Virus record (IMG/VR): IMGVR_UViG_3300031857_001319
Span: 1 to 24,481 of that record
Reading direction: 5' to 3' (one strand)
Source of the DNA: a virus
DNA: 24,481 nucleotides
In this document: piece after piece, positions 4,873 through 10,460 of the stretch
Position numbering within the stretch: the first letter of the stretch is position 1
How the letters are laid out: every line of letters starts with the position of its first letter
The notes under the pieces: generated by a model
Databases searched by the model: none
What the model saw: the letters and a program-made list of their open reading frames with translations, nothing else
Told to the model about the DNA's origin: nothing
Position numbers and translations under genes: made by a program

Positions 4873-5110
4873 GACGTTTAGATTTAATTGATTCAACATA
4901 AATAGTTAGAATTAGTAATGAATAGACTACAAATACAAATGATATTGTAAGTCCTAATATTTGATTAATATAATATGACGTAACAATACATATTAATCCA
5001 TATCCAATGTGTGCAGATAATGGTCTTTCAATACAAAAGTCTGCTATCATATTACCTAAATAGAATAATATGGATATGAATCCAATGATGTGTAATAAGT
5101 TTGATTCCAT
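4865..5110 (-). CDS. Small integral membrane protein (81 aa)
   Basis: Residues about 5-25, 33-49 and 51-71 form three hydrophobic segments (LLHIIGFISILFYLGNMIADF; IGYGLICIVTSYYINQ; ILGLTISFVFVVYSLLILTI). The C-terminal tail VESIKSKRHA is basic, putting it in the cytoplasm by the positive-inside rule. It carries no holin-specific motif. Phages use small membrane proteins for lysis, superinfection exclusion or receptor changes; nothing here chooses between them. It starts at ATG 5108-5110, 31 nt after the 34-aa ORF. Confidence 0.6.
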   Translation of the reverse strand: MESNLLHIIGFISILFYLGNMIADFCIERPLSAHIGYGLICIVTSYYINQILGLTISFVFVVYSLLILTIYVESIKSKRHA

Positions 5111-5141
5111 TGTAATAGTTTTTAATTAGTTAATAATTTAT

Positions 5142-5246
5142 TTAATTTGTTAAAGCATTTAATTTAGGGTAAATTTTTCTGTAATTATATTCATGTGTAT
5201 TTTCTTTAACATGTAACATTTTACAGAATAATAGAAATGTTTTCAT
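5142..5246 (-). CDS. Small basic ORF (34 aa)
   Basis: ATG 5244-5246 to TAA 5142-5144. The peptide starts MKTFLLFCKMLHVKENTHE and ends YNYRKIYPKLNALTN; it is basic and has a hydrophobic first third. It sits 31 nt before the membrane-protein gene in the same direction, so it could be a short upstream gene or a leader peptide. Support is limited to length, composition and position. Confidence 0.3.
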   Translation of the reverse strand: MKTFLLFCKMLHVKENTHEYNYRKIYPKLNALTN

Positions 5247-5277
5247 AATTATTTAGTTTTAAATGATTAATTTGGTA

Positions 5278-5353
5278 TAAACAGTTAGGCGGAAACATAT
5301 AGTATAAACTAAATCTGCATGTATTTCTACATCTGCCACTCTTTAACTGTTTA
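5278..5353 (-). ncRNA. Structured element closed by a 10-bp stem
   Basis: TAAACAGTTA (5278-5287) pairs perfectly with TAACTGTTTA (5344-5353). Just inside, GGCGGA (5288-5293) pairs with TCTGCC (5332-5337) with one wobble, and ATGTA/TACAT makes a hairpin (5319-5332). It contains GTTAGGC and TTTAAC but in the order GTTA...TAAC, opposite to attC, so it is not one of those sites. No riboswitch family recognised. Confidence 0.4.
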
Positions 5354-5362
5354 ATATTGATA

Positions 5363-5453
5363 ATCTATTACATACCCACAAACATTAATATAATACTTGA
5401 TACTTGCACAAGTCCTTGTTATATAATGGTTTACAGTGGAATATGTAATAGAT
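5363..5453 (-). ncRNA. Structured element closed by a 12-bp stem, 6 nt after a stop codon
   Basis: ATCTATTACATA (about 5363-5374) pairs perfectly with TATGTAATAGAT (5442-5453). Inside are CCAC/GTGG near the base, CATTA-TATAA with TTATATAATG, and ACTTG/CAAGT. On the minus strand it begins 6 nt after the stop of the 63-aa gene. It forms a tandem with the element at 5278-5353, and together they fill most of the 213-nt gene-free stretch 5247-5459. Confidence 0.4.
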
Positions 5454-5459
5454 ATTTAG

Positions 5460-5651
5460 TTAGGTTAATAGTGAGACACCAACACATATTGATGCCCAAA
5501 TTTGGTCATGACTAGGTTTGTTGTTTACATAACCTAATTCACGTTTAACAGTATTTAATCTGTTATGTACACTGAATGCATATTCAGGTAATTTAGTTTG
5601 TCTGTTGATAATTGGTCTACCATTTTTAGTAGTACGTTGTAAAGTGTTCAT
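5460..5651 (-). CDS. Hypothetical protein (63 aa)
   Basis: A 63-residue basic protein: MNTLQRTTKNGRPIINRQTK, then LPEYAFSVHNRLNTVKREL, then GYVNNKPSHDQIWASICVG. Polar and probably helical in the middle, with a slightly hydrophobic end. No motif recognised. It is flanked by structured elements on both sides. Start at ATG 5649-5651. Confidence 0.5.
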   Translation of the reverse strand: MNTLQRTTKNGRPIINRQTKLPEYAFSVHNRLNTVKRELGYVNNKPSHDQIWASICVGVSLLT

Positions 5652-5779
5652 AGTTGGATAGTTTTTAGAGGTTAATAATTGGTTTATAAGTTGTTAATTA
5701 AGCTATGTGTATATAAGAGGATATAATTATAGGATAAGTTAGGATTAGGGTTAAAAGGTGAGGGAGAGGAGTGTACTCC

Positions 5780-5848
5780 ATCTACTATTCCATAATTCCC
5801 AATGTTTTCAAGCCTTTCAGAGCATTAATTCCTACTAAACTAGTAGAT
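5780..5848 (-). ncRNA. Inverted repeat in the 311-nt spacer 5652-5962
   Basis: ATCTACTA (5780-5787) pairs with TAGTAGAT (5841-5848), and GAGT/ACTC just outside can extend it past bulges. Inside, AATG/CATT (5801-5804 / 5823-5826) may pair. Next to it, GGAGTGTACTCC (5768-5779) is a perfect palindrome that could be a protein-binding site. The remainder of the spacer (5652-5767) is purine-rich with no ORF or repeat that I can support. Confidence 0.3.
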
Positions 5849-5861
5849 TACTCTAAATTAA

Positions 5862-5952
5862 ATATAAACTCTCCTCAGTGGTCTATTCCACAAGCTTAAC
5901 TAAGATGTAAACATCTCAATTAACTCCAAAGCAGTTGGAGAGAGTTATATAT
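5862..5952 (-). ncRNA. Cloverleaf-like RNA element, 10 nt after a stop codon
   Basis: ATATA + AACTCT (5862-5872) pairs with AGAGTT + TATAT (5941-5952) around one bulged A. Three hairpins are enclosed in order: GTGG/CCAC (5878-5891), AGATGT/ACATCT (5903-5916) and CTCCAA/TTGGAG (5924-5940). A closing stem with three arms is the outline of a tRNA, but no T-loop (TTCRA), D-loop GG or suitable anticodon arm is present on either strand, so it is not called a tRNA. Confidence 0.45.
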
Positions 5953-5962
5953 TTAAGTGTTG

Positions 5963-6085
5963 TTAAAGATTAATACAAGCTAATAGTATAACAAAATCCA
6001 TTGCTAAGCAAATGAATATTGATTTAACTAACTGATTATCAGATAATTTGTTAGATAAGTTTGGAATTATTGTTAGAGTTAACAT
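5963..6085 (-). CDS. Small membrane protein (40 aa from ATG; 65 aa from an upstream TTG)
   Basis: The ATG at 6083-6085 gives a 40-residue protein: MLTLTIIPNLSNKLSDNQL followed by the membrane segment KSIFICLAMDFVILLACINL. A longer reading from TTG 6158-6160 would begin inside the hairpin that ends the preceding gene, so the shorter form is preferred; the longer form adds about 25 polar residues and a first short hydrophobic stretch. A one-pass C-tail-anchored peptide is likely. Function unknown. Confidence 0.45.
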   Translation of the reverse strand: MLTLTIIPNLSNKLSDNQLVKSIFICLAMDFVILLACINL

Positions 6086-6137
6086 AATATATAAGGTTAA
6101 TTGGTTAATTGGATTTGAATTAGAATTAAATAAAGAG

Positions 6138-6154
6138 GAGAGCACTAGGCTCTC
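6138..6154 (-). terminator. Hairpin with T-rich tail 8 nt after the 78-aa gene
   Basis: On the minus strand GAGAGC, loop CTAGT, GCTCTC, then CTCTTTATTT. Six perfect, mostly G/C pairs and a T-rich tail fit an intrinsic terminator for the 6163-6399 gene. It follows the stop-then-structure spacing seen at several other minus-strand genes. Confidence 0.55.
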
Positions 6155-6162
6155 ACTCAATA

Positions 6163-6399
6163 CTATAATGACATAGTCTCCTCTTCTACATAAGAGTTGA
6201 CAGTAGCAATAGCTTGTCCCTCTTCAGTAATCAATACATTAAATGTTGATAATGTACCATCATAAGACCTTTTACCAACTGGTAATGTAGCTTTAGCACC
6301 ACTAGCTAATTCATAGCTAATAAATTTACCATTTGGACCAGCAATAATAGATGCTTTAACTGCACCTAATTCTTTTAAATACTCTAATAAAGTTTTCAT
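6163..6399 (-). CDS. Hypothetical protein (78 aa), first gene of the minus-strand region
   Basis: A 78-residue protein: helical MKTLLEYLKELGAVKASI, then AGPNGKFISYELASGAKATL, then PVGKRSYDGTLSTFNVLIT and EEGQAIATVNSYVEEETMSL. The alternating pattern after residue 20 suggests a small beta-sheet domain, and the N-terminal helix may dimerise. It is transcribed away from the endonuclease gene across the divergent spacer, so it is likely an early, strongly expressed gene, with codons similar to the 142-aa gene. Family not recognised. Confidence 0.6.
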   Translation of the reverse strand: MKTLLEYLKELGAVKASIIAGPNGKFISYELASGAKATLPVGKRSYDGTLSTFNVLITEEGQAIATVNSYVEEETMSL

Positions 6400-6569
6400 A
6401 ATGTGATAGTTTTAAAGTTATAAAGGAAATGATTTTCTCTCAAAGTTTAGTGGGGGATGGAAATTGGGGGTGCTGGAAATCCTTATATACATTGAAAATT
6501 TTGAAAAAAAATAAAATTTTTGGTGATTAATATTTGTAAAAATAACTAAATAATGCTTATCTTTATATT
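6400..6569. promoter_or_regulatory. Divergent intergenic spacer with G-rich island and promoters
   Basis: This 170-nt spacer separates minus-strand and plus-strand transcription. At 6452-6475 the plus strand has G tracts of 5, 2, 5 and 2 (TGGGGGATGG ... TTGGGGGTGCTGG) in otherwise A/T-rich DNA; they could form a two-layer G-quadruplex. To the right TTAATATTTG (6528-6537) is close to the Bacteroidota -7 box TAnnTTTG and would drive the endonuclease gene. On the minus strand TAAACTTTG is a loose equivalent for the leftward gene. No repeat iterons are seen. Confidence 0.45.
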
Positions 6570-7124
6570 ATGAAAATATGTAAAAAATGTAAAGTAGAAA
6601 AAGAACTTACTGATTTTAATCAGTGTTCAGTAAACAAAGACGGGTATTTAGGGTTTTGTAAAGAATGTAGATATGGTCATAAACCACATAAACCTATTGT
6701 AGAGGGTTTAAAAATATGCACCACATGTACAGAATCTAAAGATATATCTTGTTTTTCAATTATCAATAAAAATACAGGAAGTACTCAATCTAGTTGTAAA
6801 GTATGCAGAAATAAATACAAAGCAATAAAAAGAAAAGCTAACCCTATTAAAGAGTCTCTAAGAAAGAGAAAACAAAAATTAAAATCTAACTATGATATGA
6901 CGATAGAAGATTATGATAAATTGTATAGTACTCAACAAGGTAACTGCTTGATTTGTAATACTTACCATAGAAAATTATCAATAGATCACTGTCATGATAC
7001 AGGATTAGTAAGGGGTTTATTATGCTCTAATTGTAATTCAGGATTGGGTATGTTTAAGGATAATTCAATTTTATTATTAAAAGCCGTAGAATACCTTAAA
7101 CTATCTAACACTGATAAATCTTAA
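6570..7124 (+). CDS. HNH / recombination endonuclease VII-type nuclease
   Basis: A 184-residue protein with two N-terminal Cys-rich knuckles (CKKC...CKEC, residues 4-33; CTTC...CKVC, residues 50-79), a basic linker (KAIKRKANPIKESLRKRKQK), and an endonuclease VII-like core: CLIC (126-129), SIDHCHDTGLVRGLLCSNC (137-155) and NSGLGMF. D139-H140 with H142 form the His-Me finger active site, and C126, C129, C152 and C155 bind the structural zinc. T4 endonuclease VII cuts branched DNA before packaging; related free-standing HNH enzymes also act as homing endonucleases. It is alone between two regulatory spacers, which fits a mobile or early gene. All catalytic residues are present. Confidence 0.85.
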   Translation: MKICKKCKVEKELTDFNQCSVNKDGYLGFCKECRYGHKPHKPIVEGLKICTTCTESKDISCFSIINKNTGSTQSSCKVCRNKYKAIKRKANPIKESLRKRKQKLKSNYDMTIEDYDKLYSTQQGNCLICNTYHRKLSIDHCHDTGLVRGLLCSNCNSGLGMFKDNSILLLKAVEYLKLSNTDKS

Positions 7125-7163
7125 ATCTCATACCCATTTATGCACTATAATACACATTCCCGT

Positions 7164-7190
7164 GTAACAAATACTTACTACTTTTGTTAC
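7164..7190 (+). promoter_or_regulatory. Operator-like palindrome overlapping a -7 promoter box
   Basis: GTAACAAA (7164-7171) and TTTGTTAC (7183-7190) form an 8-bp inverted repeat. TACTTTTG (7179-7186) inside the right half matches the Bacteroidota -7 consensus TAnnTTTG exactly, though no good TTTG box is found 20 nt upstream. A regulator bound to the palindrome would block the promoter. It is placed to serve the small-gene operon starting at 7310. Confidence 0.45.
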
Positions 7191-7241
7191 AACTTTGCAT
7201 GAATTTTTCATAAAATGAAACCTATTAAAGCTATATTCTAT

Positions 7242-7268
7242 GTCCCCAAAATATAAGATAATTGGGAC
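7242..7268 (+). terminator. Hairpin in the leader of the small-gene operon
   Basis: GTCCC(C)AA (7242-7249) pairs with TTGGGAC (7262-7268), seven base pairs with one bulged C. There is no T run after it, so it is more likely a leader structure than a true terminator. A second imperfect palindrome, GGTAATTAG...TTAGTTACC (7277-7301), follows just before the ATG at 7310. Confidence 0.4.
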
Positions 7269-7309
7269 GAGTATTTGGTAATTAGTTAATTATTAGTTAC
7301 CTTTAGATC

Positions 7310-7525
7310 ATGGAAATTAAGATATTACACCGTACTCCAGACTTAGAACATACTACTATTATGTTAGGAGAAGTCATAAGACATACAGTTACTACTGTAG
7401 AATATACTAATATTATTAAACCTGCTACTAGAGTAGAAGGAACTGGTGCTGATTACATTATAGCTAGAAACAAGATATTAGAAGAATACTTTATTAATGG
7501 ACCTAAAGAACAATTCTCATGGTAG
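7310..7525 (+). CDS. Hypothetical protein (71 aa), first gene of the rightward operon
   Basis: A 71-residue soluble protein: MEIKILHRTPDLEHTTIML, GEVIRHTVTTVEYTNI, then GTGADYIIARNKILEEYF, NGPKEQFSW. Alternating beta strands followed by one helix. No motif recognised. The gene follows the regulatory region 7164-7301 and overlaps the next gene by 7 nt, so translation of the two is probably coupled. Confidence 0.6.
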   Translation: MEIKILHRTPDLEHTTIMLGEVIRHTVTTVEYTNIIKPATRVEGTGADYIIARNKILEEYFINGPKEQFSW

Positions 7526-7701
7526 AACAAGACCCAATAATGTTTGTATATAATCACCCATTAGGAAATGTAACTATTTACTTAGGAAGTAAATCTAAAT
7601 TTTTACCTATTGAAGAGTGGAAAGAATTTAAGAATGGTGCTAGTGGTAAAGTAGAAATAAGAATTAAAGTAGAACAATTATTTAACAATGAGCAACAATG
7701 A
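7519..7701 (+). CDS. Hypothetical protein (60 aa)
   Basis: A 60-residue protein, MVEQDPIMFVYNHPLGNVT then IYLGSKSKFLPIEEWKEFK then GASGKVEIRIKVEQLFNNEQQ: small beta-rich start, one helix, one strand. It overlaps the preceding gene by 7 nt and the next by 4 nt (ATGA). No family recognised. Confidence 0.55.
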   Translation: MVEQDPIMFVYNHPLGNVTIYLGSKSKFLPIEEWKEFKNGASGKVEIRIKVEQLFNNEQQ

Positions 7702-7877
7702 GTAACAATGAATATAAACAACAACAGTTTTGGGTAGATGAACCTGTAGATATTAGGATTAAACATAAACATCTGTATGATATTATAACCTATAGACTAG
7801 AAGAAGCTTTACACCAAACAATAATTAAACAATCTAATAAATCAACATTACCTAAAGATTATACAAATGGAAAATAA
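7698..7877 (+). CDS. Hypothetical protein (59 aa) in an overlapping gene chain
   Basis: ATG 7698-7700 overlaps the previous TGA (ATGA) and its TAA (7875-7877) overlaps the next gene by 11 nt, so it fills the only gap in this part of the operon. The product is polar and mostly helical: MSNNEYKQQQFWVDEPVDI, RIKHKHLYDIITYRLEEAL, HQTIIKQSNKSTLPKDYTNGK. No motif recognised. Confidence 0.6.
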   Translation: MSNNEYKQQQFWVDEPVDIRIKHKHLYDIITYRLEEALHQTIIKQSNKSTLPKDYTNGK

Positions 7878-8337
7878 CTTATACTATACACCTACAATAG
7901 AAGAGTTTCATGTAGGATTTGGATATGAATATATGAATGGAGATAGGTGGGAAGAATCTAAAATGAGAATACAAGATTATAAATCTGATGGACCAGATTA
8001 TGAAAGATCAGATAGTTGGTTTGAAGAAGAATTATTAGGAGGAATTAGAACAGTTAGAGTTAAATACCTAGACCAATCTGATATAGAAAGTTTAGGTTGG
8101 GAATTAAGAGATTCTAAAAAATCACCATTTACAGGAAGACAATTAATGACTTTTCAAAAAACAGAAGAGTTTGGATTTAACAATGGTATTCATTATTGGT
8201 TAATTCAACAAGATGATAATTGGGTTATTAAAATACAAGCATATTCATCTTATGTACCTGGAGAATGGGTTATGAGATTTAAAATTAAAAACAAATCAGA
8301 ATTAATTAAACTAATGCAACAATTAAATATTAAATAA
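7867..8337 (+). CDS. Hypothetical protein (156 aa)
   Basis: A 156-residue acidic, aromatic-rich, probably beta-rich protein. Stretches include FHVGFGYEYMNGDRWEESKM, RIQDYKSDGPDYERSDSWF, VRVKYLDQSDIESLGWELRD and the C-terminal IKIQAYSSYVPGEWVMRFK, KNKSELIKLMQQLNIK. The DQSDIESLGWEL phrase with a later GIHYWLI and LMQQL recurs, as far as I recall, in small phage proteins of unknown role. No catalytic motif. It overlaps its neighbours (11 nt upstream, TAATG downstream). Confidence 0.6.
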   Translation: MENNLYYTPTIEEFHVGFGYEYMNGDRWEESKMRIQDYKSDGPDYERSDSWFEEELLGGIRTVRVKYLDQSDIESLGWELRDSKKSPFTGRQLMTFQKTEEFGFNNGIHYWLIQQDDNWVIKIQAYSSYVPGEWVMRFKIKNKSELIKLMQQLNIK

Positions 8338-8549
8338 TGAGAACAAAATCTAAAAATTTCAACGATCATCAAATCATAGGTATATTACCTGATGGATCAA
8401 TTTACCTTAAAATGGGTGTAACTAAGAAACACTATAACGATAAACTAGATTATGAGGATATGGATCATATCAATGAGAAGTTAATCATGGCTGAGAAAAT
8501 CAATAAGTTTTATTTATTAACTGGGACTAGTCCTATAACTGAAGAATAA
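8337..8549 (+). CDS. Hypothetical protein (70 aa)
   Basis: A 70-residue protein: basic MRTKSKNFNDHQIIGILPDG, SIYLKMGVTKKHYNDKLDY, EDMDHINEKLIMAEKINKF, YLLTGTSPITEE. Starts by TAATG overlap with the previous gene and ends 1 nt before the next ATG. No motif recognised. Confidence 0.55.
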   Translation: MRTKSKNFNDHQIIGILPDGSIYLKMGVTKKHYNDKLDYEDMDHINEKLIMAEKINKFYLLTGTSPITEE

Positions 8550-8550
8550 T

Positions 8551-8736
8551 ATGAAACTAGTATATGATTTAAAATCAAAACCTAATCAAATGGAAATTAC
8601 AGAATTTCTATATTGGGTAAAAGAAAAAGGGATAGTTTGGTGGGATTCTTCATTAGAAGGGCAAGCACCCATAATTACTCCAGAATCCGATTTAGAAATT
8701 AAAGATATTTCTAAAGATTTAACACCTGAAATTTGA
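8551..8736 (+). CDS. Hypothetical protein (61 aa)
   Basis: A 61-residue acidic protein: MKLVYDLKSKPNQMEITEF, LYWVKEKGIVWWDSSLEGQ, APIITPESDLEIKDISKDL. Tryptophan-rich centre. Last gene before the 355-nt noncoding block, so any transcript from the 7.2-kb promoter region would run into that block here. No family recognised. Confidence 0.5.
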   Translation: MKLVYDLKSKPNQMEITEFLYWVKEKGIVWWDSSLEGQAPIITPESDLEIKDISKDLTPEI

Positions 8737-9091
8737 TAGTGTCCTAGAAAAAGCTTATATTTATACTGTACTATTACTGAAGAAGTAATTCAGCAAGGAA
8801 TACCCAAAAAGTTAACACTTGCTTAGAAGTTGGATAGTAAACTCTGAGATTGAAATAACATCTAAACATAAGGGTTGAGGTTTCTCCGATAGGTACAAAA
8901 AAAGGTTATAAATGAAATTCTATAACTGCTACAAGAGGTATGAAGTATCCTCCTGAATTAACAGGGTTAAAGTAAGCAGTGGCCAGGTAACTGGAACGGT
9001 TAAAGACAGATAGATATAAGTTTATAATTAATCCTAACATCTGGTGTACAAACTGGAAGGGGAATATTGTGTTCAATTCAAAATAAAAATT
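8737..9091 (+). ncRNA. Unassigned noncoding block rich in hairpins (candidate structured RNA)
   Basis: No credible ORF in 355 nt within an otherwise gene-packed operon. Visible helices include ATTACT/AGTAAT (8773-8789), GCAAG/CTTGC (8794-8823), GTTATA/TATAAC (8904-8925), CTGCT/AGCAG (8926-8980) enclosing GAGG/CCTC and CCTG/CAGG, and CCAG-GTAA-CTGG (8984-8995) with a GNRA-type tetraloop. GC content is a little higher than in the flanking genes. The style recalls large phage-encoded RNAs or an intron core, but group I and group II diagnostic sequences were not found. Promoter and ends are not visible. Confidence 0.45.
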
Positions 9092-9415
9092 ATGGAAATA
9101 AGTAAAGAGTTTATACAACAACTATTAGATATAGTAAACAAAGATGCTGATAGCAAAGTAAGATCTAAACCTGGATATGGTAGATTTGAAATAGATGAAT
9201 GGACAACAAATGAAGGTAAAGGGGTATGTTTTACTTTATGGTATAAACCAACTAAAATTGATATAGGATTTAATAAAGTTGTTTTAAGAAAGAATTATGA
9301 TCTAACAGTAGACCATTTAGAAGTATTTCAATCTGTATTTTATGAGGAAGTAGTTAGATATTTAACAATGCATCCAGATTCCCATAAATTGATACAATAT
9401 GGAATAACTAGATAA
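9092..9415 (+). CDS. Hypothetical protein (107 aa)
   Basis: The ATG at 9092 is chosen; a GTG at 9044 would extend 16 residues into the noncoding block. The protein is helix-strand-helix: MEISKEFIQQLLDIVNKDA, SKVRSKPGYGRFEIDEWTT, GVCFTLWYKPTKIDIGFNK, DLTVDHLEVFQSVFYEEVV, RYLTMHPDSHKLIQYGITR. No recognised motif. It is separated from the next gene by 57 nt that carry a good promoter. Confidence 0.55.
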   Translation: MEISKEFIQQLLDIVNKDADSKVRSKPGYGRFEIDEWTTNEGKGVCFTLWYKPTKIDIGFNKVVLRKNYDLTVDHLEVFQSVFYEEVVRYLTMHPDSHKLIQYGITR

Positions 9416-9436
9416 TTAACTTAGTTATATAATTTA

Positions 9437-9468
9437 TTTGGTTATTATAATTAAATCAGTTATATTTG
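9437..9468 (+). promoter_or_regulatory. Bacteroidota-type promoter (TTTG-N20-TATATTTG)
   Basis: TTTG (9437-9440) and TATATTTG (9461-9468) match the -33 (TTTG) and -7 (TAnnTTTG) elements known from Bacteroidota housekeeping promoters, with a 20-nt spacer in the usual range. Transcription would start very close to the ATG at 9473, giving a nearly leaderless mRNA for the 27-aa gene and the genes after it. CAGTTATATTT (9458-9467 region) recurs before the scaffold gene near 17715-17725. Confidence 0.65.
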
Positions 9469-9472
9469 ATGT

Positions 9473-9556
9473 ATGGAATTAAACGATTTAAATTTAGTAC
9501 TTATAGTAATAGGATTAAGTGTATTAATTTCTGCTTATTTTGAAGATGATAAATAA
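9473..9556 (+). CDS. 27-aa single-pass membrane micropeptide
   Basis: ATG 9473 to TAA 9554-9556, overlapping the next ATG (TAATG). The peptide starts MELNDLNLVLIVIGLSVL and ends ISAYFEDDK: acidic start, an uninterrupted hydrophobic core of about 14 residues, acidic tail. It lies right after the promoter and is tightly coupled to the next gene, which supports translation. A small membrane regulator or a leader peptide for the next gene are both possible. Confidence 0.45.
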   Translation: MELNDLNLVLIVIGLSVLISAYFEDDK

Positions 9557-9876
9557 TGGAATTCAAACTTAAACTTCCCATAGCTCAAAAAACTAAATAT
9601 CTTATTCAGATGTTGAATCCTATTATGGGTAACTTAACAGATAAAGAGATTGAGATCTTAGTTGTTATTGCTGATAAGCAGATAACTATTATTGATAAGA
9701 ATACTAGAACAGATGTTCGTATGTTCTTAGATATGGATAAGTTTAATTTTAATAACTATATTAAAAAACTAGTTACTAAGAAAGTATTACAACAAGTAGA
9801 TAGACTAACCCTTAAAGTTAATCCTAATATTCTACATATTTTAAAACATGATTCAGTTAATTTAAGTTTTGTATAA
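9556..9876 (+). CDS. Winged-helix-like DNA-binding protein (106 aa), putative
   Basis: Residues 27-95 have the rhythm of a MarR-like winged helix: GNLTDKEIEILVVIADKQ (first helix and turn), a middle region with RTDVRMFLDMDKFNFNNYI (recognition-helix region) and KKLVTKKVLQQVDRL TLKVNP (wing). The phrase LT.KE.EIL recurs in phage helix-turn-helix proteins. It would bind DNA as a regulator of phage genes. It is the first larger gene of the 9.47-kb transcription unit, a good place for a regulator. The assignment is by pattern only. Confidence 0.5.
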   Translation: MEFKLKLPIAQKTKYLIQMLNPIMGNLTDKEIEILVVIADKQITIIDKNTRTDVRMFLDMDKFNFNNYIKKLVTKKVLQQVDRLTLKVNPNILHILKHDSVNLSFV

Positions 9877-10037
9877 TGGAAGAGTTATTAAAAGATTATT
9901 TATTATTACAATCTCAAGTATTTTCATATAGAAATAAACTTATAAATATGGGTTTAAATGGTATTATTATGGATATGAAAATTGAAGAATTTGACAAACA
10001 TTTTAATATAACTAGTGATAGAGAAGGTAAAATATGA
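9876..10037 (+). CDS. Hypothetical protein (53 aa)
   Basis: ATG 9876 (TAATG overlap with the previous gene) to TGA 10035-10037, overlapping the next gene by 4 nt (ATGA). The product, MEELLKDYLLLQSQVFSYR, NKLINMGLNGIIMDMKIEE, FDKHFNITSDREGKI, is helical and amphipathic and may dimerise. It fills the gap between two credible genes, so I consider it real. No family recognised. Confidence 0.55.
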   Translation: MEELLKDYLLLQSQVFSYRNKLINMGLNGIIMDMKIEEFDKHFNITSDREGKI

Positions 10038-10267
10038 ACTCAACAAAAAGTAATATCTATGAAGAAATATTGGATGAAATTAAGGGTGACTTTACATTAT
10101 CTAAAATGGAACTTGAAAGAATATGTGACTCACAGTTCAGAGTAATTAGAAATACTATGAGTAATAGAGAGGGTAAAGTAGTTCAGTTAATTTACTTAGG
10201 TAAGTTTAGACCTACTGCTTACAATCAAGATTATATTAAACGATTAAAACTTAAGACAGATGAGTAA
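10034..10267 (+). CDS. HU/IHF-like small phage protein (77 aa), putative
   Basis: Residues 17-57 read FTLSKMELERICDSQFRVI, NTMSNREGKVVQLIYLGKF: a helix ending in SQFRVI and a beta strand ending in V.L.YLGKF. In HU/IHF proteins the matching parts are the alpha-helical dimerisation region and the GFGTF strand before the DNA-binding arm, but the long arm is missing here. Short proteins with the SQF...V.L.YLGKF pattern are, as I recall, common in Bacteroidota phages. A role in DNA architecture is inferred, not shown. Confidence 0.5.
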   Translation: MNSTKSNIYEEILDEIKGDFTLSKMELERICDSQFRVIRNTMSNREGKVVQLIYLGKFRPTAYNQDYIKRLKLKTDE

Positions 10268-10460
10268 ATTAATGGAAATTATTTCAGGATGGTCCAATGT
10301 AATTTGGGAAAATCCTAAAGTAGAAAAGATAGCTATGGACAGAGCAGTAGTTTGTTCAAATTGTTTTTACAATATTAACAATACTTGCTCACAATGTGGG
10401 TGTCCTTTAATTGCTAAAACAAGGTCAGAATATTCTAAATGTCCAATGAACAAATGGTAA
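10260..10460 (+). CDS. Small zinc-ribbon protein (66 aa)
   Basis: Residues 32-61 carry CSNCFYNINNTCSQCGCPL followed by C56-P: Cys at CSNC (32-35), C43, CGC (46 and 48) and SKCPMNKW, enough for one zinc site and a spare Cys. The first third, MSKLMEIISGWSNVIWENP, is helical. Similar tiny zinc-ribbon proteins with the sequence order CSNC...C..CGCPL...KCP occur often in phages, usually of unknown role. The start overlaps the previous gene by 8 nt. Confidence 0.6.
   Translation: MSKLMEIISGWSNVIWENPKVEKIAMDRAVVCSNCFYNINNTCSQCGCPLIAKTRSEYSKCPMNKW

Noticed and set aside
5278-5353. Possible seventh attC-like site, because it has GTTAGGC and TTTAAC in a stem
   Set aside because: The boxes are in the order GTTA...TAAC, opposite to attC (TAAC...GTTA), and the stem is closed outside them.
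5862-5952. tRNA gene from the cloverleaf outline
   Set aside because: No TTCRA T-loop, no D-loop GG and no usable anticodon arm on either strand.
7578-7772. Minus-strand reading frame of 64 codons
   Set aside because: It is antisense to two well-packed plus-strand genes and has hydrophobic, shadow-like composition.
8737-9091. Group I or group II intron
   Set aside because: Catalytic-core sequences of either class were not found, and flanking genes do not join into one protein.
9044-9091. GTG start that lengthens the 107-aa protein by 16 residues
   Set aside because: It would extend into the structured noncoding block; the ATG at 9092 gives a natural protein start.
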